A stretch of DNA of 64,000 nucleotides, from the NCBI RefSeq assembly GCF_023910635.1, contig NZ_JAAVVZ010000006.1, positions 124,001 through 188,000 of the forward strand, in the 5' to 3' direction. Source of the stretch: Sphingorhabdus sp. (GTDB lineage Bacteria > Pseudomonadota > Alphaproteobacteria > Sphingomonadales > Sphingomonadaceae). The notes under the pieces were generated by a model that was not told the origin of the DNA, did no database searches, and was given only the letters and a program-made list of their open reading frames with translations. A program made the position numbers and the translations under genes. Positions 1 to 7,960 of this stretch are shown piece by piece; within the stretch, counting starts at the first letter, position 1; every line of letters starts with the position of its first letter.

Positions 1-551
1 AGCCGCAGGACAATGCGCCGTCGCCATAAACCGCGCTCGCTTCGCGCCATGGCAGCGAGCAGATTGAAACGGCCAGCCTCGCGCTCACCAGACTTGAGAT
101 CATGGAGCAATATGATCACGAGCAAAGGCGCAATATATGTCAGCACAAACGCCCAGTCGAAGCGGCCCGGCAGCGCCAGCTCCGCATTGTAATTTTCGCT
201 TTCATAGAGTTGCGCCTCTAGTCCCAGCGCCCGGACGCGCAGGATATAAGGGGCAACATCGCGTTGGCCGATGGCGGCAAAGGCGAGCGGAGATGGCGCG
301 TCCCATGTTGCATGGAAAGTGTAATAAGCGGCATTTCCGGCATCCCCTTCCTTGGACACCCATTTGGCAATGGCCGCGACATCGGCTGCCTGTTGCGGCT
401 GGATACGCGCGATAATGTCCCGCTGACGTGACATCTCGGTCATGCCCGCCCAGACACTAAAGATGGATAGAATTGCCATTAACAAAAGTGCGGGCAGCGC
501 CAGACGTTGCCGCAGGAAAAGCCGAGCTTCGAGTGTCCATAAAGGGCTCAT
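1..551 (-). CDS. ABC-2 type permease, DUF3526 family (C-terminus missing at window edge)
   Basis: This is the start of a membrane permease that runs off the left edge; about 183 codons are visible. The ATG (549-551) overlaps the TGA of the upstream permease in an ATGA junction, which fixes the start. The product begins MSPLWTLEARLF, followed by a hydrophobic segment (LALPALLLMAILSIFSVW, about residues 18-35), then a polar stretch of about 100 residues with many aromatics, then a second hydrophobic segment (FVLTYIAPLLVIILL). The loop is followed by a basic, Glu/Arg-rich cytoplasmic sequence (SGEREAGRFN). This matches the layout of the neighbouring permease (one helix, large extracytoplasmic loop, helix bundle), so the two probably form a heterodimeric channel driven by the ATPase at 1990-2700. 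Family assignment is from layout and position; substrate is unknown. Confidence 0.8.
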   Translation of the reverse strand, partial: MSPLWTLEARLFLRQRLALPALLLMAILSIFSVWAGMTEMSRQRDIIARIQPQQAADVAAIAKWVSKEGDAGNAAYYTFHATWDAPSPLAFAAIGQRDVAPYILRVRALGLEAQLYESENYNAELALPGRFDWAFVLTYIAPLLVIILLHDLKSGEREAGRFNLLAAMARSERGLWRRRIVLR

Positions 552-1993
552 GCCGTTGCCTCCAGCCGCCTAACCGTAAAGTGCACGCCCAGGAGTAAGG
601 CGACAAGCCACGTCAGGAGCATTGCAAGACCTGGCAAGGCGGCCTTCACTTTTTCCGGTGTCGAGGCACCGCGATAATTGAAATCGGGCACGTCTTGCCA
701 ATTCTTCGGATCGATCCGCACACGGCGCGCAGCCTCCGGATCCTTGTTGCGATTGCTGTCGTCGGTATAAGCAATGGATTTTGCCTGCAATTCATTAAGC
801 TGCTGCACAATATCGAAGCGATAGGCCTCCGATTGCGAGAGGAAGCGTCGATGTCCCTCAAGATCGGTCCCAGCAATCGCCATCGAGGCACGGCGCAGCG
901 CGATGGCTGGGCTGAATAGACCTACCAAATCGGTTTGCTGGCTTTGCGCTTTTTGCGCTTTGAACTGACGCGTTGCATAATCATCGAACAGTTTTGATGT
1001 CAGTTTTTCGCCTTCTAAAGCCAGCAGTCCACGATAGTTGACGGGCAGGTCTTCAACCTTGCCCACGCCATATTGTTGAAGCGTGCGTGCCTTGAAGGCG
1101 TTGAAAAAGGGATCGTCCGGATTATGGCTATCGCCCATCGCCCGTAAATCCCTCTGGATTGCAATATCGGTTTCCAATCGCGTTAGCGCTGGGTTGGCGG
1201 CGAGCGCCAAGTCCGGCGCAATGCGCGGCAGCAGGATCACCGCAAAGGCCCATATCCCGATCAGCGCCATCAGAGCGGTGCGCGCCTGCGCGGCAAGCGC
1301 TGACGCTAATGTTATCAATAACACCCAGATCGCAAGGTAGAGCGCATAGCCGCCGAGCATTAAGAGGCCGGGAAGGCGCGGCGCACCCTCGACCGTAATC
1401 AGCCAGCCCAATGCGAGCGCAGCCGGCGCGAGCATCAGCGCGGCTATCGTCGCCAGCCCCCATGCCTTTCCCAACAAAAGGCTGCGTGCAGATACGCCGT
1501 GCGCAAACATCTGCCGGATCGTCCCGCGTTCCCGTTCGCGCGCGACTGCGCCAAAGCCGATAAAGATAAGCATCAATGGCGCTAGCACTTGTAAGACGAA
1601 TGCCGGGGTGAGTTGGCCGAAACGGACGAGTAGCGAGCTTTGTCGTACATCGCCAAAATTGGCGCTGTTTTGCCTATGGCCCTCAAGGTAGATCGTATTG
1701 CCCGTAAACGCGTCAACGCCCGGATCGAACGCGGCCAGCACCGGCAGCGGTCGGAAGACGAAATGGCCATAATGCACCATACGGTGCGGGTGGCGCGCAG
1801 GGGCACCATCAAACGCCGCATCGGCCTGTTGCTGAAAACGGGCGCGGATGGCATCGCTGTTATCGCGGCTACTGATCGACGTCAGCGCAGCCAGAATCGA
1901 CAACGCAATCAACATCAAAAGCCCAAGCATAGCGACGCGGTTGCGTCGCAGCAGCCGCCATTCATCGCGTGCAATCAGCCGTATCGCATTCAT
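548..1993 (-). CDS. ABC-2 type permease, DUF3526 family
   Basis: Inner-membrane permease of 481 residues. It has an N-terminal helix (about residues 21-38), a large loop of roughly 90 residues, a cluster of four helices (FVLQVLAPLMLIFIGFG; WGLATIAALMLAPAALALGW; ALYLAIWVLLITLASALA; ALMALIGIWAFAVILLP), a second large polar region of about 190 residues, and a last helix (LAMLLTWLVALLLGVHF). The RERERGT sequence after the second helix is typical of ABC-2 permeases of the DUF3526/NosY kind. It starts inside the stop of the ATPase gene and ends inside the start of the second permease, both by ATGA. ABC-2 proteins usually export, so pairing with a receptor gene is unexpected. No binding-protein gene is nearby. 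Confidence 0.88.
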   Translation of the reverse strand: MNAIRLIARDEWRLLRRNRVAMLGLLMLIALSILAALTSISSRDNSDAIRARFQQQADAAFDGAPARHPHRMVHYGHFVFRPLPVLAAFDPGVDAFTGNTIYLEGHRQNSANFGDVRQSSLLVRFGQLTPAFVLQVLAPLMLIFIGFGAVARERERGTIRQMFAHGVSARSLLLGKAWGLATIAALMLAPAALALGWLITVEGAPRLPGLLMLGGYALYLAIWVLLITLASALAAQARTALMALIGIWAFAVILLPRIAPDLALAANPALTRLETDIAIQRDLRAMGDSHNPDDPFFNAFKARTLQQYGVGKVEDLPVNYRGLLALEGEKLTSKLFDDYATRQFKAQKAQSQQTDLVGLFSPAIALRRASMAIAGTDLEGHRRFLSQSEAYRFDIVQQLNELQAKSIAYTDDSNRNKDPEAARRVRIDPKNWQDVPDFNYRGASTPEKVKAALPGLAMLLTWLVALLLGVHFTVRRLEATA

Positions 1994-2700
1994 GCGGCGA
2001 CGGCCTCTCCATAACGGCGGTGGAGCGCCATGACATCAAAGCCTTGCGCGCGGTTTACGTCTTCCACAATATGCCCGGCATCAAGGAAACCTATCCGATC
2101 GGCGCAATCCGCCGCCCCCAGCAAATCGTGCGTCACCATCAGGATCGCGGTGCCGCGCGCCTTTAATGTCGAAAGCAGCGCATTGAAATCCGCTGTCGCC
2201 TTGGGATCGAGGCCGGACGTCGGCTCGTCGAGCAACAGCACAGGCACCTGCCGCACTACCGCCAGCGCAATGGCCACCTTTTGCCGCATCCCCTTTGAAA
2301 AACCCGATAGGTTCCGGCTGCGCGCTTCACTTTGCAGGCCTGCGGCATCAAATGCAGCCTCAATGTCCGCGTTGCTGTGGGCTTCACCCGCCAAGCCCAA
2401 GAAATAATCGACATTCTCCCGCGCGGTCAGATGTTCATAGAGCGCGACATTTTCGGGCAGATAGGCGATTTTGTGGCGCGTGGCCTCTGGATCATTTGTC
2501 GGATCGGTTCCGGCGACAACAACCCTCCCTGCGCTTGGTTTCAAAAACCCCAGCAGGGTCGACAGCGTCGTCGATTTTCCCGCGCCATTGCCACCCAGTA
2601 ACGCATAGATTTCGCCTGCTGCGACCGTCAGCGAAAGATCGTTGAGTACGAGCTTCCCACCGCGCTCAACGCGCAAATCAGATATTTCAATCGCGGCCAT
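1990..2700 (-). CDS. ABC transporter ATP-binding protein
   Basis: Cytoplasmic ATPase subunit of 236 residues for the two DUF3526 permeases downstream. Walker A GGNGAGKST is at residues 36-44, the signature LSGFSKGMRQ near 130, Walker B with LLLDEPTSGLDP near 153-164, and the switch histidine in VTHD. A longer frame opens upstream at 2757, but the ATG at 2698-2700 overlaps the TGA of the TonB receptor gene (ATGA), and the protein then begins MAAIEISDLRVERGG as these ATPases usually do. The ATGA at its other end couples it to the first permease. Substrate is not visible in the sequence; co-transcription with a receptor of siderophore type suggests a metal chelate or a peptide. Confidence 0.93.
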   Translation of the reverse strand: MAAIEISDLRVERGGKLVLNDLSLTVAAGEIYALLGGNGAGKSTTLSTLLGFLKPSAGRVVVAGTDPTNDPEATRHKIAYLPENVALYEHLTARENVDYFLGLAGEAHSNADIEAAFDAAGLQSEARSRNLSGFSKGMRQKVAIALAVVRQVPVLLLDEPTSGLDPKATADFNALLSTLKARGTAILMVTHDLLGAADCADRIGFLDAGHIVEDVNRAQGFDVMALHRRYGEAVAA

Positions 2701-4826
2701 CAGAAACTGACCCTTGCACCTACCGTGAACGCGCGCGGGCTGCCTGGTGCAACCCACAGACGGGCAAAGCTATTCGTAAAATAGGTTTCGTTGAACAGGT
2801 TCTTGACATCGCCAAACACTTCCAACCCCTCCATCAGCTCGGCCTTAGCAAAGGCGCGAACCAGCGTGTAGCTGGGCAGGAAGAAGTTGGTGGCTGTCTC
2901 CCCCAGCCGTTCGCTGACATGCTGTATGCCTGCTCCAAAGGTCAGGCCGCGATCATCGCCGATGGTAAAGCGCTTTGAGAGCTGCGCATTGAGGCTGTGC
3001 TTGGGAATATTGATCAACGGATCGCCCGAGCGGATTTGTAGGCTGAAATTGGGATCGAGTACGTCGGCCTTCGCCTTGGCATCGACATAAGCGTAGGAGA
3101 AGAGCAGATCGACATCGCCGGGCAGCTTGCCTGCAAGATCAAATTCAAGGCCTGTGCTGCCCGCCTTGCCGACCGGAATCGAGAATCCGGGGTTGGCAAC
3201 ATCGGCTGCGAGGACATTGCGCTTTTTCAGATTGAACAATGAAACTGTGCCGCTCAAGCTGTTGTCGAACAGCCCGAATTTGGCCCCGGCTTCAAAAGAT
3301 TTGCTAAACTCCGGATCGAACACCTCGCCATTGGCGCGCGCGCCAAGGTTGGAGCGGAAGCCTTCGCCATAAGCCGCATAAAATGACACGGCTTCGCTCG
3401 CCTTAACAACCAGCCCGAATTGCGGACTGACCCGGCTAAACGAACGGTTCTGACTGCTGCTTGTCGCCCGGTTAAGCGAACGAACATCATAGTCGTCATA
3501 GCGCAGGCCGATCCGAACCTGGAGCGCGTCAGACAGGCTGATCTGATCCTGCAGATAAAAGCCATAGGCCTTTTGCTGATCGAGCCGGTTGGTCAACGGC
3601 CCCGTCACGGGAAGGGGGAAGCGTCCATAGACGGGGTTTAATATGTTGACCGCATATTGCGCGGCTTCGGTTGACGTGGCGGTTACTGACGCGGGACGGA
3701 AACGCTGGAAAAGCTGGCCATTGTCGAATTCGTCATAATCGACACCAACCAGCAAGCGGTTGCGCAATCCGCCAAGCTCGAAATCACCCGACAGCTCGCC
3801 GCGCACAACGAAATGTTCGCCTTCATAGTCGCGGAAGCGGCGCTGTCGCGACAGCACATTGGGTGTCGCGGGGCGGCCAAGAAACTGCCTGCCACTGGCA
3901 AGCTCGGCTTCGCTGGAAAAACCTTCCAAAGCGGTTTCACGATAGCTAGTGCCGATCAACACACTCCAATCATCCGAAAACGCGTGCTGCAATTGCAACT
4001 GATGACCGGTTACTTTCGCCTCAAGCGGTCCGTCGCCTGGCTCTCCAAGAAAATTGCGGCGCGGCATGGCGTTCAGATTGCCACCAGGCGCAACGATGCC
4101 GCGATCAAAGTCAGCCTCGCTGCGCGTCCACTCAAGCTCATAGCTGAGTACCGTGCCTTCTGCGAGCTTCAAGGCGACGGAGGGCAGCAAGCCATAACGC
4201 TTGCTGCCAACCGTTGTTCGGAAACTGTCTGATTTTTCGGAGAATCCGATCAGGCGCACGGCAATGCTCTCACCAACGGGCAAGTTTGCATCCGCATCAA
4301 AACGGACCCGGTCGAAACTGCCGTAAAGGCCTGACGCGTTGACCTTCAGGGCATCAAATTCAGCCTGTTTGGTAATGATATTGACCGTACCACCCGGCTC
4401 TCCGCGCCCATAGAGCGCCGCTGCGGGCCCCTTCAGCACTTCAATCCGTTCGACACCAGCCACATCACGCGACCCGCCAAAGCCGCGACCGCCATTGAAG
4501 CCATTGACCAGATAGCCGCTAGGAAGATTTTCATCGCCCGCAAAACCGCGCACTGCATAACTATCCCACAGGCCGCCAAAATTATTCTGCCTAGAAACGG
4601 AGGCGTTCAGGTCAAGCGCATCTGTCAGGCGTAAGATGTTATTGTCTTCCAAAGTCTCGGAAGCGATCACGCTAACCGCTTGTGGGACTTCTTTCGCTTC
4701 AAAGTCGCCCTGATAGGCTTGGCGGATGCCTGTGACCGTAATTTCGGCATCCGCACTCTCTTCCGCAAAGGCCGGAACGGTTACAAGACATGAGGCACCA
4801 GCAAGCAAAATGGAAATAGAGCGCAA
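2700..4826 (-). CDS. TonB-dependent siderophore-type outer-membrane receptor
   Basis: Outer-membrane receptor of 708 residues. It has an N-terminal signal peptide (cleavage likely after VPAFA), a TonB box-like ITVTGIRQ, a plug domain with RIEVLKGPAAALYGRGEPGGTVNIITK, and a beta-barrel ending in the aromatic AFTVGARVSF. The plug wording is typical of FhuA/FpvA-like siderophore receptors. The frame opens with TTG (4824-4826); an ATG lies at 4829-4831 but is out of frame and closes after 16 codons. GGGAG stands 8 nt before the TTG and only 3 nt before the ATG, supporting TTG. It is the first gene of the four-gene unit, followed by the ABC ATPase with an ATGA overlap. Upstream lies a TTGACA box and a 13-bp palindrome. 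Confidence 0.92.
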   Translation of the reverse strand: MRSISILLAGASCLVTVPAFAEESADAEITVTGIRQAYQGDFEAKEVPQAVSVIASETLEDNNILRLTDALDLNASVSRQNNFGGLWDSYAVRGFAGDENLPSGYLVNGFNGGRGFGGSRDVAGVERIEVLKGPAAALYGRGEPGGTVNIITKQAEFDALKVNASGLYGSFDRVRFDADANLPVGESIAVRLIGFSEKSDSFRTTVGSKRYGLLPSVALKLAEGTVLSYELEWTRSEADFDRGIVAPGGNLNAMPRRNFLGEPGDGPLEAKVTGHQLQLQHAFSDDWSVLIGTSYRETALEGFSSEAELASGRQFLGRPATPNVLSRQRRFRDYEGEHFVVRGELSGDFELGGLRNRLLVGVDYDEFDNGQLFQRFRPASVTATSTEAAQYAVNILNPVYGRFPLPVTGPLTNRLDQQKAYGFYLQDQISLSDALQVRIGLRYDDYDVRSLNRATSSSQNRSFSRVSPQFGLVVKASEAVSFYAAYGEGFRSNLGARANGEVFDPEFSKSFEAGAKFGLFDNSLSGTVSLFNLKKRNVLAADVANPGFSIPVGKAGSTGLEFDLAGKLPGDVDLLFSYAYVDAKAKADVLDPNFSLQIRSGDPLINIPKHSLNAQLSKRFTIGDDRGLTFGAGIQHVSERLGETATNFFLPSYTLVRAFAKAELMEGLEVFGDVKNLFNETYFTNSFARLWVAPGSPRAFTVGARVSF

Positions 4827-4865
4827 GACATTTTCTCCCTGAATATTCGATACATAGGAATCAGG

Positions 4866-4890
4866 TGATATAATATCATTACATTGTCAA
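4866..4890 (-). promoter_or_regulatory. Putative promoter/operator of the receptor-ABC unit
   Basis: Reading the minus strand, TTGACA (4890-4885) is followed by an AT-rich palindrome TGATATTATATCA (4866-4878), about 40-50 nt before the TTG start. A TATAAT-like hexamer at canonical spacing is not clear, so the palindrome may be an operator. A Fur-like role would fit a siderophore receptor but is inference. Confidence 0.4.
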
Positions 4891-4907
4891 CCCCTCACCA
4901 CCGCGTC
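4868..4907. repeat. Direct repeat, left copy, flanking the RM islet
   Basis: Positions 4868-4894 match 7248-7274 at 26 of 27 bases, and similarity continues into the TCACC..CC.CGT sequence after it. A further 13-bp block CCGCGTCTTGACG occurs at 4901-4913 and again at 7344-7356. The copy lies in the receptor's upstream region and includes its TTGACA box. Confidence 0.8.
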
Positions 4908-4922
4908 TTGACGTAAGCTTGA

Positions 4923-5035
4923 AATTACGGTGATGTTGTGGACGGCGCACTGTTGAGTTGATTCGGGTTTTCCGAACCTTCAGAATAATTTAGTGCACTG
5001 TCACCGGAATTCCTGTCCACAACATCACCGTAATT
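4923..5035. repeat. 21-bp perfect inverted repeat at the left end of the RM islet
   Basis: The arms at 4923-4943 and 5015-5035 are perfect reverse complements (beginning AATTACGGTGATG). About 71 nt lie between them. The AATTACGGTGA core also occurs at 7202-7212 on the other side of the islet. Confidence 0.85.
4983..5011. repeat. Left terminal inverted repeat of the RM islet
   Basis: This 29-bp stretch is the inverted counterpart of 7202-7230, with 25 of 29 positions matching. Both contain CGGTGAC and CACTAAATTATTC when read inward. It lies within the loop of the 21-bp inverted repeat at 4923-5035. Confidence 0.75.
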
Positions 5036-5077
5036 CTATGAGTAGCTATGAATAACATTTTTTCAGGCGACGGTTAC

Positions 5078-5908
5078 CTAGGCTTGCCGCAATTCCTCGA
5101 TAAAGCTCGTCAAAACGGCATCCAAATCAGCATAAACAGGTCGTTTGGCAAAATGCTGAGCCAGCTCGTTATTGATTTGTGAAATTGATTTTGCGTCCGT
5201 TGTTGATGCTGCCGCCCAAGCACGTCCGGGATGCAACGTATCCCACGGCGACCGTCGGTTCGCCCGAGTAATAGCTGAATCTCCATGCTTGCCGAGGCCG
5301 TATAAAATACTTGTTTCGCTGTTCCAGATCGGCGAGAAAAGATGAATCAGATAATCCTCAGCCGCCGTTTCCCAACCGCTTTGCACCACCAACGACCGAA
5401 ACTCGAAATCCGTAAGGCTGAGCGTACTAGCGGCCTTGCCGATGTTCTTGCGATGATCAGTGAGGCGACCACAGAGCTTTGCGCCCTGCTCGCTTGGCGT
5501 CCGGGCATTGTTGAGCGCGGGCGACGCTTGACCGACGTAAATCGGAGTCTCGGTTCCAGAGATTGGTTGGTATGCCGGAAACGGGCCTTTATAGTATATG
5601 GCATAAACGCCAGAACCATAGAACTTTGGAATATCGGATAACGGATGGCGCTCTTGGGCAACCATAGCCAGCGCCACAAACCGTCCTACGACTTCAGGAT
5701 TGCTCGGATCAAATACAGCGGTGGGCTGGGCGATTGGATCAAGCGTTGCAAGCAGCGCTGTCAATTCATCAATTGCCACCTTGATTTGCGATTCTATTTT
5801 CTTGCGCTTATGGCTCGAAACCAACGTACCCGTCGCCTCTGCCGAGAGGCGGCTTATACTCTCTTGAAGCGCAGTGATGTTATCAACATTAGCTATTCGG
5901 CTATTCAT
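5078..5908 (-). CDS. Eco29kI-family GIY-YIG type II restriction endonuclease
   Basis: Putative endonuclease of 276 residues. After a helical N-terminus the GIY-YIG core appears as GSGVYAIYYKG (Tyr102) and TPIYVGQA (Tyr124), then CGRLTDHRK (Arg148, His152), AAEDYL (Glu184) and PIWNSE (Asn196). The R-x3-H and E-x11-N spacings are the ones I recall for the Eco29kI active site (R104/H108/E142/N154), a nuclease cutting CCGCGG. CCGCGG recognition here is inferred by family, not shown. The ATG overlaps the methyltransferase TGA by ATGA, the usual order of protecting enzyme first. No truncation or frameshift is seen, so the pair is probably functional. The flanking repeats suggest horizontal acquisition. 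Confidence 0.88.
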   Translation of the reverse strand: MNSRIANVDNITALQESISRLSAEATGTLVSSHKRKKIESQIKVAIDELTALLATLDPIAQPTAVFDPSNPEVVGRFVALAMVAQERHPLSDIPKFYGSGVYAIYYKGPFPAYQPISGTETPIYVGQASPALNNARTPSEQGAKLCGRLTDHRKNIGKAASTLSLTDFEFRSLVVQSGWETAAEDYLIHLFSPIWNSETSILYGLGKHGDSAITRANRRSPWDTLHPGRAWAAASTTDAKSISQINNELAQHFAKRPVYADLDAVLTSFIEELRQA

Positions 5909-7068
5909 GCGCCCTCCACAAGTCGTGACGCAACACCGTCACCGATCACGCGAGCTAATTCAACAGGAACCGCATTGCCGAGCTGCCGCATGGACTCAGT
6001 CCATGAACCATGCAGTTGATAATCGTCTGGGAATGTTTGCAACCGAGCACTTTCACGCACGGTGAAATACCGCACCGACCCATCGGGGCGTAACAGCATA
6101 TTCTCACCACCTGGCACCCCATGCACACCTGCCTTTAATGTCTTGGCGGGTAGGTCTAGCGGGCTACCGGTATGCCCCGGATAACTGCGAGCGCCCGGCT
6201 GATAGCGATGGTTATGGAAATGAAGTGCTTCCGCTTTTTTGTGTTCAGGATCAGGCAGGCCAATCATGGCATCCCTCACCGTTCGCCATGCACTTGTTGC
6301 TGGACGAAACGGTAGGCGCAATGCTCTCGCGCGTAACCTTGGATCGCCCAACGCAGCGACGTCAACTTTATGGCGATTTAAATATTCGCAGCCACGAAAT
6401 TGATCCCACAATAATGCGTCAAATGAGTGAGTCTGTTCGGGAAACGACCACTCAATGCCAAGGTCCGACCGAAACCCAACGAACACCACGCGCTCGCGGC
6501 GTTGCGGCACTCCATAATCGGCTGCGTTCAACACACGATACACCACGTTGTATTTGAGGCCACTTTCTCGACCCGATGTATGATGCGCTTCCAGCCGCGC
6601 TAAGTGCGAGAGCCAATCTTCATCGGCCTTTCGTTTAAGTTCGGGATAAGTCAGTTGGTGAACAATGTATGCAAGATATGATGCGAACGACGCGCGGGTC
6701 AGGCCTTTGACATTTTCAAACACAAAAGCAGGTGGCTTCGTTTCTCGAACGACGCGCACGGCTTCGTTCCACATATCGCGGTGATCAGCTTGGGCTTTGT
6801 GCTTGCCACCAAGCGAAAATGGCTGACAAGGGGGTCCGCCGCTAACCAACGCAACCTTTCCTTCTAGCGATTGAAAATCAAAGTGACGAATATCGCCTTG
6901 TTCTGGCTCAGGCCACGATGCGACAGGATGGACACTGGAGCGTTTGTTCTCCCGGATGGTATCGCAGCACCAATTGTCCCACTCAACTATCTTTTCTGGG
7001 TGAAAACCAGACTGACTTAGTCCCATCCCTAGCCCACCGGCTCCTGCGAAAAGTTCAATCGACTTCAT
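5905..7068 (-). CDS. DNA (cytosine-5) methyltransferase of the RM pair
   Basis: Methylates cytosine C5 to protect host DNA from the adjacent nuclease. The product is 387 residues from the chosen start MKSIELFAGAGG. Motif I FAGAGGLG is at residues 7-14, motif IV GGPPCQPFS has the catalytic Cys81, motif VI is in FENVKG, motif VIII in QRRERVVFVG, and motif X is in the C-terminal QLGNAVPVELA. A longer frame begins at 7143, but CGGAGG sits about 9 nt before the ATG at 7066-7068 and motif I normally lies at the N-terminus. It precedes and overlaps the Eco29kI-like gene. The repeated TTGACA box at 7265-7270 faces this gene and may drive the pair. Confidence 0.93.
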   Translation of the reverse strand: MKSIELFAGAGGLGMGLSQSGFHPEKIVEWDNWCCDTIRENKRSSVHPVASWPEPEQGDIRHFDFQSLEGKVALVSGGPPCQPFSLGGKHKAQADHRDMWNEAVRVVRETKPPAFVFENVKGLTRASFASYLAYIVHQLTYPELKRKADEDWLSHLARLEAHHTSGRESGLKYNVVYRVLNAADYGVPQRRERVVFVGFRSDLGIEWSFPEQTHSFDALLWDQFRGCEYLNRHKVDVAALGDPRLRARALRLPFRPATSAWRTVRDAMIGLPDPEHKKAEALHFHNHRYQPGARSYPGHTGSPLDLPAKTLKAGVHGVPGGENMLLRPDGSVRYFTVRESARLQTFPDDYQLHGSWTESMRQLGNAVPVELARVIGDGVASRLVEGA

Positions 7069-7201
7069 GTGAGCGAGCCTCCGAAATAGGCAATGTTCTT
7101 TTTTAGTTCCACTCCCCTTCAACTGACTTTCCGAGTTCGTCAAGAACTTCGCGCCAATTTTTTAGACGGCGACAACACATGTCGCTTGATCCACCACCTA
7201 C

Positions 7202-7230
7202 AATTACGGTGACGGACCACTAAATTATTC
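7202..7230. repeat. Right terminal inverted repeat of the RM islet
   Basis: Inverted counterpart of 4983-5011 (25/29 identical). It opens with the AATTACGGTGA core also present at 4923 and, inverted, at 5035. A short inverted AATTAC/GTAATT pair encloses it (7202-7207 and 7231-7236). Confidence 0.75.
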
Positions 7231-7247
7231 GTAATTCCCAAAATGTC

Positions 7248-7283
7248 ATATAATATCATTATATTGTCAACCCCATATCACCG
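7248..7283. repeat. Direct repeat, right copy, flanking the RM islet
   Basis: Second copy of 4868-4907; 7248-7274 differs from 4868-4894 at one base. It carries a TTGACA box (minus strand, 7270-7265) about 200 nt upstream of the methyltransferase start, so a promoter may have been duplicated with the insertion. The rest of 7069-7366 holds no gene I can support. Confidence 0.78.
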
Positions 7284-7366
7284 CCTCGTGCGTCGGCCCA
7301 CCGAATCCATACGCATTCGCACATCCGAGACGTTCCGACACCGCCGCGTCTTGACGCAACATCGCT

Positions 7367-7960
7367 TCAGTCTGCTGTGCGCAGCAGCTTTGCCATTTCG
7401 GCGTCATCCCATTCGACGCCGCCCGCAATCCGCCAGACCTCCTTGCCTGCGCTGTCATATAATATGGTCGTGGGTAGGGCGATGGCGTTGTTGAACGCGG
7501 CCAATATTGCGTTGTCGGCGTCGGTATAGGGCACCAGATTCTGGACCTTAGTCTCCTTGAAAAAGGCCAAGACGGGCGTGCGGCCTTCAAGGTCTTGGGA
7601 TACCGCAATGACCGCCATCCGGTTCTTTTCCAGCTTTGCCAGCGCGTCCAGCGTCGGCATTTCGGCCTTACACGGTGCACACCACGTCGCCCAAATGTTG
7701 AGCAACAACGGCTTGCCTTCAAAATCTGCCAAAGTCACATCCTGTCCGTCGGCGTCCGCAAAGGGCGCGGTTGGTGCCTTTTGGCCCGCGAATTTGTAAC
7801 TGAGCGTCGCGCGGGTGCCATTTGCGCTTTCCAACATGATCTCGGTCTTGCCTGCGGCATCCAAGTTTGCAGCTAATGCGGGTTGCGCTTGCCCCTGGCC
7901 TGGGGTTTCTTTATCGCACCCGGTTAACACCAGAAGGATTAGGGCAATTACAAAGCGCAT
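7367..7960 (-). CDS. TlpA/ResA-like thioredoxin-fold lipoprotein
   Basis: Extracytoplasmic thiol-disulfide protein of 197 residues. It starts [18 protein letters not shown], a lipoprotein signal with lipobox LTGC. After an Ala/Gln-rich linker comes a thioredoxin domain with the active site [15 protein letters not shown] and the cis-proline segment [15 protein letters not shown] and the preceding insertion place it in the TlpA/ResA group, which reduces periplasmic disulfides, often during cytochrome c maturation; the client here is unknown. An upstream frame extends to 8134 but lies inside argH on the other strand, and the lipoprotein signal fixes the start at 7958-7960. Its start codon overlaps that of the divergent argH by two bases. 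Confidence 0.88.
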   Translation of the reverse strand: MRFVIALILLVLTGCDKETPGQGQAQPALAANLDAAGKTEIMLESANGTRATLSYKFAGQKAPTAPFADADGQDVTLADFEGKPLLLNIWATWCAPCKAEMPTLDALAKLEKNRMAVIAVSQDLEGRTPVLAFFKETKVQNLVPYTDADNAILAAFNNAIALPTTILYDSAGKEVWRIAGGVEWDDAEMAKLLRTAD

